Position numbers and translations under genes: made by a program
NCBI GenBank assembly: GCA_945861085.1
Contig: OX244046.1
Location: 806,001-870,000, forward strand
Source of the DNA: Clostridioides difficile_D
Lineage (GTDB): Bacteria; Bacillota; Clostridia; Peptostreptococcales; Peptostreptococcaceae
Direction of reading: 5' to 3'
DNA: 64,000 nucleotides
In this document: positions 44,159 to 53,349 of the stretch, one piece after another
Layout: each line of letters starts with the position of its first letter
Position numbering within the stretch: position 1 is the first letter of the stretch
The notes under the pieces: model-generated
What the model was told of the DNA's origin: nothing
The model's input: only the letters and a program-made list of their open reading frames with translations
Database searches by the model: none

Positions 44159-44962
44159 ATGAATAAAAAGGGTTTTACACTAATTGAATTATTGGTAGTT
44201 ATATCTATAATAGGAATTTTAGTTATAGTTGCAGTACCAGCACTATTTAGAAATATAGAAAAAAGTAAGGCAGTTACATGTCTTTCAAATAGAGAAAATA
44301 TAAAGACTCAAATTATTATTGCAATGGCTGAGGAAGCAAGCAAAGATAAGAATGAAGTTATAAAAGATGTATTGAAAAATAAAGATGGGAAGTACTTTGA
44401 AACAGAGCCAAAGTGTAAGTCAGGTGGAACATATTCAGCAGAATTTGATGATGGTTATGATGGAATAACTGGAGAAGAAAGTATTGCAAAAGTGTATGTT
44501 ACTTGTACAGAGCATCCAGATGGTGTTGAAATGGCTAGGGATGTACATCAAAGTATGAAAGATTTAATTGCATCATTTGCAGAGGACCCTTCTATAATAC
44601 CAGGAGCTTCAAAAAGTAATGATGATTTTAGAAAATATTTATTAGATAACAAATATAAAAATGGCTGGCCTACAATTCCAGATGAATTTAAAAAGAAATA
44701 TAATTTAAGTAAGGATACATTATATATACAACCATATGCATATAATCCTACTAAATCTGATGCTACTGTAGTTGTATTTGCAAATACTAAGACTGGAGGA
44801 AATTGGTACACTTCCTTAGTTTACGATTATGATGAAGGTAGATGGTATAAAGGTAAAAATGGTATTTCTGTTGCAGGTAGGTCATGGGATGTTGATACAG
44901 ATACAGCTATATCTGTAAAAAAAGAAATTCATACTAAAGATGGATGGGGTCCTTTAAATTAA
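44159..44962 (+). CDS. pilJ: type IV pilin PilJ
   Basis: The 267-residue prepilin has a short leader MNKKG, then FTLIELLVVISIIGILVIVA, the classic N-terminal helix, with cleavage after Gly5. Three Cys fall at mature positions 36, 81 and 111, which matches what I recall of C. difficile PilJ, where they bind zinc. The long C-terminal part fits its reported second pilin-like domain. Start ATG 44159 is chosen because it gives the standard leader and TGGGAA lies 8-13 bases upstream. No pilus assembly genes are nearby, so it is an orphan pilin locus. Confidence 0.88.
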   Translation: MNKKGFTLIELLVVISIIGILVIVAVPALFRNIEKSKAVTCLSNRENIKTQIIIAMAEEASKDKNEVIKDVLKNKDGKYFETEPKCKSGGTYSAEFDDGYDGITGEESIAKVYVTCTEHPDGVEMARDVHQSMKDLIASFAEDPSIIPGASKSNDDFRKYLLDNKYKNGWPTIPDEFKKKYNLSKDTLYIQPYAYNPTKSDATVVVFANTKTGGNWYTSLVYDYDEGRWYKGKNGISVAGRSWDVDTDTAISVKKEIHTKDGWGPLN

Positions 44963-44978
44963 TATAGCGTGTTTTATT

Positions 44979-45050
44979 AATCTGGTATTGATTAAATTAT
45001 AGAAAAGAGTAGTTTCTACGTTTCTATAGATGTCTAATACCAGATTTTTA
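44979..45050 (+). terminator. terminator after pilJ
   Basis: AATCTGGTATT (44979-44989) pairs with AATACCAGATT (45036-45046), followed by TTTA. The 46-base loop holds a smaller AGAAA/TTTCT hairpin. Confidence 0.75.
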
Positions 45051-45213
45051 TTTATATGTATGATTAAAATATATGTCAAAGAGTTTATACTTTTAAGTCT
45101 TCACATATAAACTAAAAATAATTATAATAAGAGTATGAAGAAATTTAATTGCAACATTAATTTTCTGAAGATTTAGTATTTATACTAAGAAATACATAAA
45201 AAGGGGAATAGAT

Positions 45214-45855
45214 ATGATTAATGATTTTCAAGATAACCAAACAATAAAATTGATACAAAGTCGTAGAAGTATACGAAAATTTACAACAGAACAAATTAGT
45301 GATGAACAACTAGATACATTATTACATTGTGCATTTGCAGCACCTTCTGGATGCAATAAACAACCATGGCATATAACTGTTGTACAGGATCAAAAACTTT
45401 TAAAAGAGATTAGTGATGATACTCTATCTAGAATTCATGAGGTCAGTAATGTTGAGATAAATAAAAACTTTAAGTTATTTTATGGTGCACCAACCGTTTT
45501 ATTTATTTCTTATGATGAAAGTAGCTCATGGGCTCCATATGATATAGGAATACTTACAGGAAATATAACAACAGCTGCACAAGCACTAGGGCTTGGAAGT
45601 TGTATAATAGGAATGGTTAGAGGATTGTTTACACCTGTTGAGCAAGGGGATATTGTAGGTCTTGTGAGTGTGTTGGATGAAGATGATGTAAAAGAATCAG
45701 AGTCAATAAAGATGAAGTTTGACACAAATAAAAAATACAGAGAGTTACTTGATATACCAGAAGGATATTCTGTACCATTTGGTATTGCTGTGGGAGTTCC
45801 AGATGGAAATCTACCAAAGGCTAGAGATGTAGTTTATAAGGTTTCTAGAGTTTAG
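45214..45855 (+). CDS. nitroreductase-family FMN oxidoreductase
   Basis: The 213-residue protein has the FMN-binding opening SRRSIRKFTTEQISDEQL, AAPSGCNKQPWHITVV near residues 42-57, and DIGILTGNITTAAQALGLGSC near residue 110. The family reduces nitro compounds, flavins or quinones with NAD(P)H. It stands alone between pilJ and a 1 kb gap. AAAAGGGG precedes ATG 45214. The natural substrate cannot be told from sequence. Confidence 0.88.
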   Translation: MINDFQDNQTIKLIQSRRSIRKFTTEQISDEQLDTLLHCAFAAPSGCNKQPWHITVVQDQKLLKEISDDTLSRIHEVSNVEINKNFKLFYGAPTVLFISYDESSSWAPYDIGILTGNITTAAQALGLGSCIIGMVRGLFTPVEQGDIVGLVSVLDEDDVKESESIKMKFDTNKKYRELLDIPEGYSVPFGIAVGVPDGNLPKARDVVYKVSRV

Positions 45856-45970
45856 GCTAAAGTATTGAAAATAATTACTTGAAAAATTAAAACCAGTAAT
45901 ATTTAAATAAATTAATGAAAGAAGAAGTCACTTAAAAAATAATCTAAATTTTCTTTGTAAAATAATTAAA

Positions 45971-46018
45971 TAAAGAATAAGATAATAAGTATTTTATTTA
46001 TTATCTTATTCTTTATTA
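45971..46018. terminator. bidirectional terminator after the nitroreductase gene
   Basis: An 18 bp AT-rich stem (TAAAGAATAAGATAATAA at 45971-45988 with its complement ending near 46015) has A before and T after, so it could work in both directions. Confidence 0.7.
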
Positions 46019-46233
46019 TTTTGGCTTTGTAAAATGATAAAAGTAAGAATTAAGTGTAATAAAATAGAAACCAAACGTGTTAATTTTAAGTATGCGCTAT
46101 AAAGTTTATTAAATTTGAAAAACTTAAGATATATTTTCAGTATAATGGAAAAAATGTAAAAATATTGAAATAAAGAAAAAATAATGATATAATAAAAAAA
46201 ACAGAGAAAAAAAGTAACCCTTAGTTGTAAAAA

Positions 46234-46427
46234 AGTTACTATTTGTTGAAATTGGTATATTTTTTAAAAGATTATCTATGATTAATAATCAAATTTATAA
46301 GCATTTCTTTATTTTTTATATTAGGATATTTCTTAGAAATGAAATACTTCTTAATTTGCTTTGATATGCATATTTTTATAGCTATTTTATTGCAAAAAAA
46401 AGAACCCTTTTACAACAAATGGAAACT
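46234..46427. repeat. imperfect 22 bp inverted repeats around a 150 bp segment
   Basis: 46234-46255 and the complement of 46406-46427 agree at 17 of 22 bases, including ATTTGTTG in the centre. They flank 150 bases of AT-rich DNA in the long gap before a surface-protein gene. C. difficile has phase-variable DNA switches with inverted repeats of about this size. The match here is imperfect, so this is only a candidate. Confidence 0.35.
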
Positions 46428-46853
46428 ATGGAAGCAATAATTAAAATAAAAAATATTATTTTATATAGATAAACATTGAAATTCTAACCTTGTAGCGTAA
46501 TAATACTTTTTACTAGTTCTTACAAAATCAATAAAAACAAAGATATATATTTTAAAGTACATAAATCTGTAAAATCCAGAGGGATGTTTTTAAATTATGC
46601 GTTTTTATTCTATAACAATAAAATGTTTGATATTCTACTTTGTAGCATATTAATATTTTCATATAAATTTCAAATATATTTTACATTGAACCATAAAATA
46701 ATAAATTGAATATTGAACACCATATAAAAAATTCGATTTTTAAGTTAGATTTTACAATAGATTAACCAAACTCTAAATAGATAGTTTAAGAATCTATAAA
46801 ATAAGATATGGAAAATCTATTTAAAATAAAAATTACTATAGGGGGATTCTTAT
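46428..46853. other. rest of the 1 kb gap before the surface protein
   Basis: This AT-rich stretch has a loose direct repeat: 46481-46510 (ATTCTAACCTTGTAGCGTAA) and 46632-46659 (ATTCTACTTTGTAGCATATT). No gene or known riboswitch is seen. ATAGGGGGATT near the end is the ribosome site of the next gene. Confidence 0.5.
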
Positions 46854-48557
46854 ATGAAACACAAGTTAAGAAAATTAGCATCATTTGTTTTGATGTCAAC
46901 TTTAGTTGCTAGTGTAGCAATGCCATCATATGCACAGGCTTTGCCAGATAAAACTAGTAATGTAGCACAACAATTTACAGAGAAAAGATATGATATGAAT
47001 GGAAGATATCAAGTAGATTTTCGTGCAAATATGGGTAATGGATATGTAACAATGTTTTCATTGTTTGTACCAAGTGGTGGAAAATCATTAAATGTAAAGT
47101 ATGTGTGGGGAACTGACCCAAAGGGGGGTTCTCAAGAGGGGTGGATATTACAAATTAATGGAGAAAAAGTTTCAACTATTTATGGAACAAGCTATGGATT
47201 TCCAAATGGGATACCATCTGCAGGTATAACAGGAAGTCAGATGACAGGAGTTTATTCTTTTGTTACAAATCGAGATATGTCTGGTGTAAATTGGAGCTAT
47301 ACATCACCTAATACAGGTAGTGGAGGAGCTACAAAAATATCATATGCATCTACTGAGATTTCAAATGCAAAACTTTCTCTTAAAGTTAATTATAAAGATA
47401 AAGAAACAGGAGCTATAGTTGCATCATATACAGCTAAAGTACCTGCTAAATATGGAAACAGTACAGTTACGCCTGATATGGCACAAATTCCTGCAGGATA
47501 TAAATTAAATCCTACAAGCCAATCTAAAGTGGTAAATCTTACTCAAAATGGTGTTAATCCAAATGAAGTTAATTTTACAGTTATTCCTGATAAGGCAGGA
47601 GTGCCAGAAGAAAATCGTGTCCTTATAGTTGGATTTAAAGATAAAAATGGAAATAAGGTTGGAAATACTTATATAGAAGAAATTCCAGATGTATTAGGTT
47701 CACATGATATAACCTCAGACACATCAAAAGTACCTAATGGGTATAAACTTGACCCTTCTAATCAAACTCAAATTGTCAATCTTCAGCCAACAGGTCTTGA
47801 TAAGAGTGTTGTTTATTTTACAGTAAGCCCTGATATTCCACTTGTAAATCGTGTAGTTACTATTAACTTTAAAGATAAAGATAGTGGAGCAATAATAGAT
47901 GACCCATATACAGTTACACTACCAGCTGAATATGGAAATCATAGAGTTGAATCTGATTCTACAAAAGTACCAAATGGATATGTACTTAATCCAGATAATC
48001 AATTTGAAATGGTAAATCTTAGTGTAAATTCTCTTGTACCAGATACAGTTTACTTTACAGTAAGTAAGATGCCTTCAGAGGCAGAACGTACCTTAACAAT
48101 TGGATTTAAGGATAAAGATGGTAATGTAGTTGGAGGTACATATACAGAGGTTGTTAATGCTGTATTTGGAGATCATGCTATAACTCCAGATTCTACAAAG
48201 ATTCCAAGTGGATATAACTTAGACCCATCAAGTCAATCTCAAACAGTTACACTTAATTCTTCTGGAATTAATCCAAATACAATTTATTTTACCGTAGCTG
48301 AAAAAACTTACAGAGTAGTTTATGATGCAAATTTTCCAGTAGGAGTAGCAGTTTCTGGCTCAGCTCCATATGATCCAACAAAATATAAAAAAGGAGAGAC
48401 TGTAACAATTTTAGGAAATACTGGTAGTCTTACTGCTGATACTTATACATTTTTAGGTTGGAGTACAGTTAAAAATGATGCATCAACAATTGTATCTGGA
48501 ACAATTACTATGAGAGAAAGTAATATCATCTTATATGCTGTATGGCAAAAAAATTAA
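46854..48557 (+). CDS. secreted protein with MucBP-like repeats and an InlB-type repeat
   Basis: The 567-residue protein has a signal peptide (LASFVLMSTLVASVAMPSYA), an N-terminal domain to about residue 175, and four repeats of about 75-80 residues (each with a FKDKDG-like strand, PNGYKLDPSNQ-like turn and VYFTV end). The last 80 residues resemble an InlB B repeat (FLGWSTV, YAVWQKN end). There is no LPXTG-like motif or CWB2 repeat, so it is released or held by partners. The repeats resemble MucBP adhesin modules. Its neighbour 48727-51357 shares the InlB-like repeat. Confidence 0.8.
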   Translation: MKHKLRKLASFVLMSTLVASVAMPSYAQALPDKTSNVAQQFTEKRYDMNGRYQVDFRANMGNGYVTMFSLFVPSGGKSLNVKYVWGTDPKGGSQEGWILQINGEKVSTIYGTSYGFPNGIPSAGITGSQMTGVYSFVTNRDMSGVNWSYTSPNTGSGGATKISYASTEISNAKLSLKVNYKDKETGAIVASYTAKVPAKYGNSTVTPDMAQIPAGYKLNPTSQSKVVNLTQNGVNPNEVNFTVIPDKAGVPEENRVLIVGFKDKNGNKVGNTYIEEIPDVLGSHDITSDTSKVPNGYKLDPSNQTQIVNLQPTGLDKSVVYFTVSPDIPLVNRVVTINFKDKDSGAIIDDPYTVTLPAEYGNHRVESDSTKVPNGYVLNPDNQFEMVNLSVNSLVPDTVYFTVSKMPSEAERTLTIGFKDKDGNVVGGTYTEVVNAVFGDHAITPDSTKIPSGYNLDPSSQSQTVTLNSSGINPNTIYFTVAEKTYRVVYDANFPVGVAVSGSAPYDPTKYKKGETVTILGNTGSLTADTYTFLGWSTVKNDASTIVSGTITMRESNIILYAVWQKN

Positions 48558-48637
48558 TACTATAAGTTAACATTATAACTCATAATCTTAATTTAATATG
48601 ATTGATATTTAGATAATGAGAATGAATTAATAGCCAT

Positions 48638-48677
48638 AAGAAATACTGATATATATTTTATCAGTATTTCTTTACTT
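48638..48677 (+). terminator. terminator between the two surface-protein genes
   Basis: AAGAAATACTGATA (48638-48651) pairs exactly with TATCAGTATTTCTT (48659-48672), followed by TACTTT. It ends transcription of the first surface gene, so the second probably has its own promoter. Confidence 0.8.
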
Positions 48678-48726
48678 TAAAAAATGTTTAATATTTATTA
48701 AAAATGAAACTGAATAGGAGGTACTA

Positions 48727-51357
48727 ATGAATCAAAATTTAAAAAAATTAACAACATGTATACTTGCGCTTGCTATAATTTCTTTAAACTATTCAAGCGT
48801 TTTTGCTGAGAATGATTTAAGTAAAATGCTTAATAAGTCAATTCATGGTAAAACTTTGAGACGAAATAATTATGTTACAATAACTTATGACGAAAATGGA
48901 GCTACTGGTGGAACAATAAACAAAGCAGATTATTCTTCTGGAACTCTTGCACCTGGTGCAGTAATAAGTGGTCCACAAGTATATGATATTGATGATGTTG
49001 ACAACTCTATGTTAGCAGTAAGTAAAAATCTTATAAGACAAAATTACCATACTGGAGGGTGGAGTCTTTCAAGGGATCATCTATCTAGTTCCACTAGCCC
49101 ATATGCAGATGGGGCGATTATATTTTCAACTGATATTAGAAGTAATATAACTTTGTATGCCGCTTGGTTCCCAAATTTTATACAAGTGAACTACTATGGA
49201 AATGGGAATGATTCAGGTAATGTACCATTAGATTCGAAAAAGTATAGTAATAATGAGAAGTTAACAATTAAGGGGAATGAAGGTAATCTTAAAAAAACAA
49301 ATTATAAACTTGTAAGATGGAATACAAAAGCTGATGGTACAGGAAAATCATATGAATTAAATTCAGTTTTTGATGTTAATTTAGCACAATTTAGTGATCT
49401 TAATATAAATCTTTATGCACAATGGGAGTATGATTTACACTTAGATGGGAATGGAGGAGCAGGTACAACTCCAGACTTACCAAAGCCGGGAGAAGACAAT
49501 AAATTTCCAGGTCAAGGTGGACTTGTTAATGGTGATGAAGAATTTATAGGGTGGAATACAAAAGAAGATGGAAGTGGAACGTCTTTCAAAGAAGGTGACC
49601 CTATTCCACCAAATATCGCAGGGGATACAATATATGCGCAATGGGGATATAAATTAGATTATAACTTAAATGGAGGCTCAGGAACTATACCAGAAGAAAA
49701 ACATAAAAAAGGTACTGAAGTAACTGTTACAAGTCAGATACCATCTAAATCTGGGGCAATATTTAAGGGATGGAACACAAAAAATGATGGTAAAGGTATT
49801 TCATACAAAGATGGGGATAAATTTAATCTTACAAAAAATACAACTTTATATGCACAATGGAAAGAGCAGTGTAGAGTAACATATGATAAAAATGGAAGCA
49901 CTGGAACAGCTCCAGTAGACAATAATATATATGGAGAGGGCGATGAAGTTACTGTACTTGGAGACAATGGTTTAGTAGCACCTGCTGGTAAAAGTGGAAA
50001 TTTCTACTGGAGCACAAAAGCAGATGGTACAGGTAGCAGATATAAAGATGGAGAGAAGTTTAATATAAAAGATAAAAACACGATTCTTTATGCATTTTGG
50101 ACAGACAAATGTAGAGTTAAATACGATAGTAATGGTGGACAAGGTGATGTACCAGAAGATGAACTACTTGACAAGAATACTAGTACAACTGTAAAAGGAA
50201 ATACAGGAAATCTTAATAGAGATGGATATAAATTTATAGGATGGAATACAAAACAAGATGGGAGTGGGATTTCATATAAAGGAGATGGAAGTGATACTCT
50301 TAATGTTGATGATAATATAGTACTTTATGCTCAGTGGGAAAAGATACCTGATAATCAAGGTGGTAATGACAATTCAGGTGGAAATAACAATGGAAACAGT
50401 GGTGGAAGTAGTAGTGGTGGAAGTGGTGGTTCATCCACTGATACAACTAGCCCATCATTAGAAAATTTAACAGGTAATGACAGATATGAAACTGCTACAA
50501 GAATAAGTAAAAGAGGTTTTGAGTCAGCTGAAAATGTAATACTAGTAAATAGTACATCAATCCCAGATGCCCTATCAGCAACTCCATTTTCATATACTAA
50601 AAATGCACCTATTTTATTAACTGAAAAGGATAAATTAAATGTAAATACAGAAGAAGAGATAAAAAGATTAAAAGCAAAAAATATTTATATAATGGGTGGA
50701 GAAAATACAATAAGTTCTGATTTAGAAAAAGAATTAAAATTAAAAGGTTTTACTATTATAAGAATAGGTGGAGTAGATAGATATTCAACTTCTCTAAGAA
50801 TTGCTAAAGAAATAGATAAAATAGTAGATTTAGAAAAAGTATTTGTAGCTAATGGACAGGCTGGACTAGCAGATGCTATAAGTGTTGGTGGTATTTCAGC
50901 ACAAAATAAAGCTCCAATAATTCTTACAAATATAAAAAATGACATAACTCCTATTAAAAAATTTATAGATGATGAAGAAATATCAAAATCTTATATTATA
51001 GGAGGAGAAACTTCTTTGCCAAAATCTATAGAAAAACAATTTCCAAATCCAAAAAGAATAGGCGGAGAAGATAGAAATAAAACAAATTCAAAAGTAATAG
51101 AAGAGTTTTATAAAGATAAAGAACTAAGAAATCTTTATGTAACAAAAAATGGAATCCTAAGAGAAAATGATTTAATAGATGCTTTAACAGTAGGTGTTTT
51201 AGCAGGTAAAAATAAATCACCAGTAATGATTGTAGAAAAATCACTTGATGAATCTCAAAAAAACTTAGTTAAGAGTAAGAAATTTGATAAGATAACTAAG
51301 GTAGGAGGAAATGGAAATGAAGATGTGTTTGATGAGATAAAGAAATTAGTAAAATAG
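48727..51357 (+). CDS. cell wall protein with InlB-type repeats and three CWB2 repeats
   Basis: The 876-residue protein has a signal peptide (probable cleavage after SSVFA near residue 27) and about six InlB B-type repeats of 70-90 residues, most with GWNTK.DG.G and LYAQW. A Gly/Ser/Asn linker follows (about 540-575). Three CWB2 cell-wall-binding repeats (about 578-876) begin NLTGNDRYETATRISK, RIGGVDRYSTSLRIAK and RIGGEDRNKTNSKVIE. CWB2 holds C. difficile cell wall proteins to the surface polymer PSII. It is likely an adhesin-type Cwp. AGGAGGTAC precedes ATG 48727. Confidence 0.92.
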   Translation: MNQNLKKLTTCILALAIISLNYSSVFAENDLSKMLNKSIHGKTLRRNNYVTITYDENGATGGTINKADYSSGTLAPGAVISGPQVYDIDDVDNSMLAVSKNLIRQNYHTGGWSLSRDHLSSSTSPYADGAIIFSTDIRSNITLYAAWFPNFIQVNYYGNGNDSGNVPLDSKKYSNNEKLTIKGNEGNLKKTNYKLVRWNTKADGTGKSYELNSVFDVNLAQFSDLNINLYAQWEYDLHLDGNGGAGTTPDLPKPGEDNKFPGQGGLVNGDEEFIGWNTKEDGSGTSFKEGDPIPPNIAGDTIYAQWGYKLDYNLNGGSGTIPEEKHKKGTEVTVTSQIPSKSGAIFKGWNTKNDGKGISYKDGDKFNLTKNTTLYAQWKEQCRVTYDKNGSTGTAPVDNNIYGEGDEVTVLGDNGLVAPAGKSGNFYWSTKADGTGSRYKDGEKFNIKDKNTILYAFWTDKCRVKYDSNGGQGDVPEDELLDKNTSTTVKGNTGNLNRDGYKFIGWNTKQDGSGISYKGDGSDTLNVDDNIVLYAQWEKIPDNQGGNDNSGGNNNGNSGGSSSGGSGGSSTDTTSPSLENLTGNDRYETATRISKRGFESAENVILVNSTSIPDALSATPFSYTKNAPILLTEKDKLNVNTEEEIKRLKAKNIYIMGGENTISSDLEKELKLKGFTIIRIGGVDRYSTSLRIAKEIDKIVDLEKVFVANGQAGLADAISVGGISAQNKAPIILTNIKNDITPIKKFIDDEEISKSYIIGGETSLPKSIEKQFPNPKRIGGEDRNKTNSKVIEEFYKDKELRNLYVTKNGILRENDLIDALTVGVLAGKNKSPVMIVEKSLDESQKNLVKSKKFDKITKVGGNGNEDVFDEIKKLVK

Positions 51358-51401
51358 TATAATCTAAATAAGAATATTTTGTTGATTAAACTACACCAAT
51401 A

Positions 51402-51451
51402 GTAATATTATAACCCTACTTAATAAAAACAGAGTAGGGTTATAATATTAC
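51402..51451. repeat. perfect 19 bp inverted repeat after the cell wall protein gene
   Basis: 51402-51420 and 51433-51451 are exact complements (GTAATATTATAACCCTACT and its reverse) around a 12-base loop. No T-run follows, yet it is placed like a terminator. It ends in TTAC right where the IS605-type element seems to begin, and TTAC-like sites are targets of this element class. Confidence 0.75.
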
Positions 51452-53031
51452 AGAATAGTGCGGAAAGTCTACTCCTTTAGGTGTGGGATGGATAGCATAA
51501 ACAGTGTATAAAAAGTATTGATACATACACGTATAATGTTAATATAAGTAAAAATGCCTAGTTTATGGACTAGAAGTTATTTTATATCTACAGAAGAAAA
51601 TGTATGTAGTGAAACTATTAAAAAATATGTGGAAAATCAGAAAACAAGATATTAGAAAGTGAGGTGAACACTATGTCAAATTATATATTAACATTACAAT
51701 TAAAAACAGAAAAATTTCAAGAAGATATTATGTATAATACTTTTAATAAGTATAGAAAAGTATATAATTTATGTTTATCAGAGCTATTTAAAAGATATAA
51801 CCACATGATAGAATCTAAGGAGTATCAAGCAAATTGTAAATATAAGGGTAAAGATAGAAATAGAATATTTAATGATATTAATAAGAAATATAATTTAACA
51901 GAGTATTCACTTCATAATTTTGTTAAACCTATTTGCAAATATTATAAACTACATTCTGCTATATCTCAGAAGATAGCTACAAGATGTTTTAATGCTTTTA
52001 GTAAGTATATCTATCATCAAGCTAAACGAGTTAATTATATTAGATATAATGAATTAACATCAATAGAAGGGAAGCAAAATTCAACTGGTATTAGTTATAA
52101 AGATGGTATTATTAAATTTAATAAGATGACTATTCCAGTAATAATAAAGAATAATTACAACTATGCTCAAAGAGCAATTCAATATAAAATAAAGTATTGT
52201 AGAATATTTAAAAAAGAAATTAAGGGTAAAATTAAATGGTATGTACAATTAGTCTTAGAAGGAATCCCACCTAAAAAAAACAACCAATCAAGGAGAAATA
52301 AAAGGACAAATTGGTTTAGGTAATGTAGGTATAGATATTGGAACTCAAACTATAGATATATCTAGTAAATGTGATGTTAAGTTATTGGAGTTAGCTCCTA
52401 ATGTTAATAATATAGATAGGCAATTAAAATTAATTCAACGCAAAATGGATAGAAGTAAACGTGCAACCAATCCTAATAAATTCAATGATAATGGTACTAT
52501 AAAACAAGGAAATAGAGATAAGTGGATATTTAGTAATCACTATATTAAATTAAAAACACTAAGAAAAGAGTTATATAGAAAACAAACTGAAATAAGAAAG
52601 CAAGACCATTGTGTATTGATTAACAAATTACTAAATTTAGGTAATAAGTTTTATGTTGAAACGATGAGTTATAAAAGACTTCAAACTAGAACAAATGATA
52701 CTACTATTAATGAAAAGACTGGTAGAATTAATAAGAAGAAACGTTTTGGAAAATCATTAGCAAATAAAGCACCATCAATGTTTTTGACTATGTTAGACAA
52801 TAAGTTAAAATATAATAATGAAAGATTATATAAGATAGATACTGCTAAATGTAGAGCTAGTCAATATAATCACTTTTCAGATGAGTACAATAAGAAGGAA
52901 TTAAGAGATAGATGGAATAATAGTATGGATATTCAAAGAGATTGCTATTCTGTATTTTTCATAACTGAGAGTATTGTAGAAATTCATGTAGTACCTAAGA
53001 ACCCCACACCTTTAGGCGTGGGAGTTTCAGA
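51452..53031 (+). mobile_element. decayed IS200/IS605-type element (TnpB only)
   Basis: The ends carry related subterminal hairpins: CTACTCCTTTAGGTGTGG near 51470-51487 at the left, and CCACACCTTTAGGCGTGG near 53004-53021 at the right. No tnpA is present. The only gene is a broken tnpB. Just 220 bases precede tnpB, so there is no group I intron as in C. difficile IStrons. The exact ends are estimates. It sits between a cwp gene and the tail of an EAL gene. Confidence 0.8.
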
Positions 53032-53077
53032 TATAATAGTTATGAATATACTTTCCTCGAGTATATTATTAAATTAG
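51673..53077 (+). pseudogene. tnpB: tnpB (OrfB) with frameshift and lost C-terminus
   Basis: The first frame (51673-52323, ribosome site GTGAGGTGA) encodes the N-terminal half. A run of eight A at 52273-52280 breaks the frame; with one A fewer it continues as PKTTNQGEIKGQIGLGNVGI and then DIGT, the RuvC-like first motif. The second frame continues to AKCRASQYNHFSDEY and RDCYSVFFI and then runs into the right-end hairpin, stopping at 53077. The usual C-terminal part is missing. Slippage on A8 could restore the frame, but the short tail suggests a dead gene. Confidence 0.85.
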
Positions 53078-53232
53078 CTCATATTATTAATTTAAAAGTT
53101 TGTGTTGAGGGTATAGAGTCTTATGAAGAATATGATATAGTAAAAAGTCTAGGTGTAGATATTATTCAAGGATTTTTATTTGGAAGACCTGTAAATGCCT
53201 CTGAATTTTATAAACTTCAACTATCAAAGTGA
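53032..53232 (+). pseudogene. C-terminal remnant of an EAL-domain gene
   Basis: Directly after the element, an open frame without its own start reads FLEYIIKLAHIINLKVCVEG, then IES, and later SLGVDIIQGFLFGRP. This is the end of an EAL phosphodiesterase domain (EGIES is the conserved Glu motif; QGFLFGRP the final strand), and it stops at TGA 53230-53232. The rest of the gene is absent on the other side of the element, so insertion went with a deletion. Confidence 0.8.
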
Positions 53233-53261
53233 TGTGTATAAAATGAGATATATAGTATATA

Positions 53262-53322
53262 AAAATAGAGTAAAGTGGAAGTTTCGAAGTCTCTTAAAAA
53301 TTTACACTTTACCCTATTTTGT
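53262..53322. terminator. terminator between the EAL remnant and pflE
   Basis: AAAATAGAGTAAAGTG (53262-53277) pairs with CACTTTACCCTATTTT (53305-53320), with one mismatch and A/T flanks on both sides. It can serve the rightward EAL remnant and the leftward pflE gene. Confidence 0.75.
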
Positions 53323-53349
53323 TATGTTTTCTATAAAGATTAATATACA

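Noticed and set aside
51452..53031. Possible IStron (group I intron plus IS605)
   Set aside because: Only about 220 bases precede tnpB, too short for a group I intron, and no intron core was seen.
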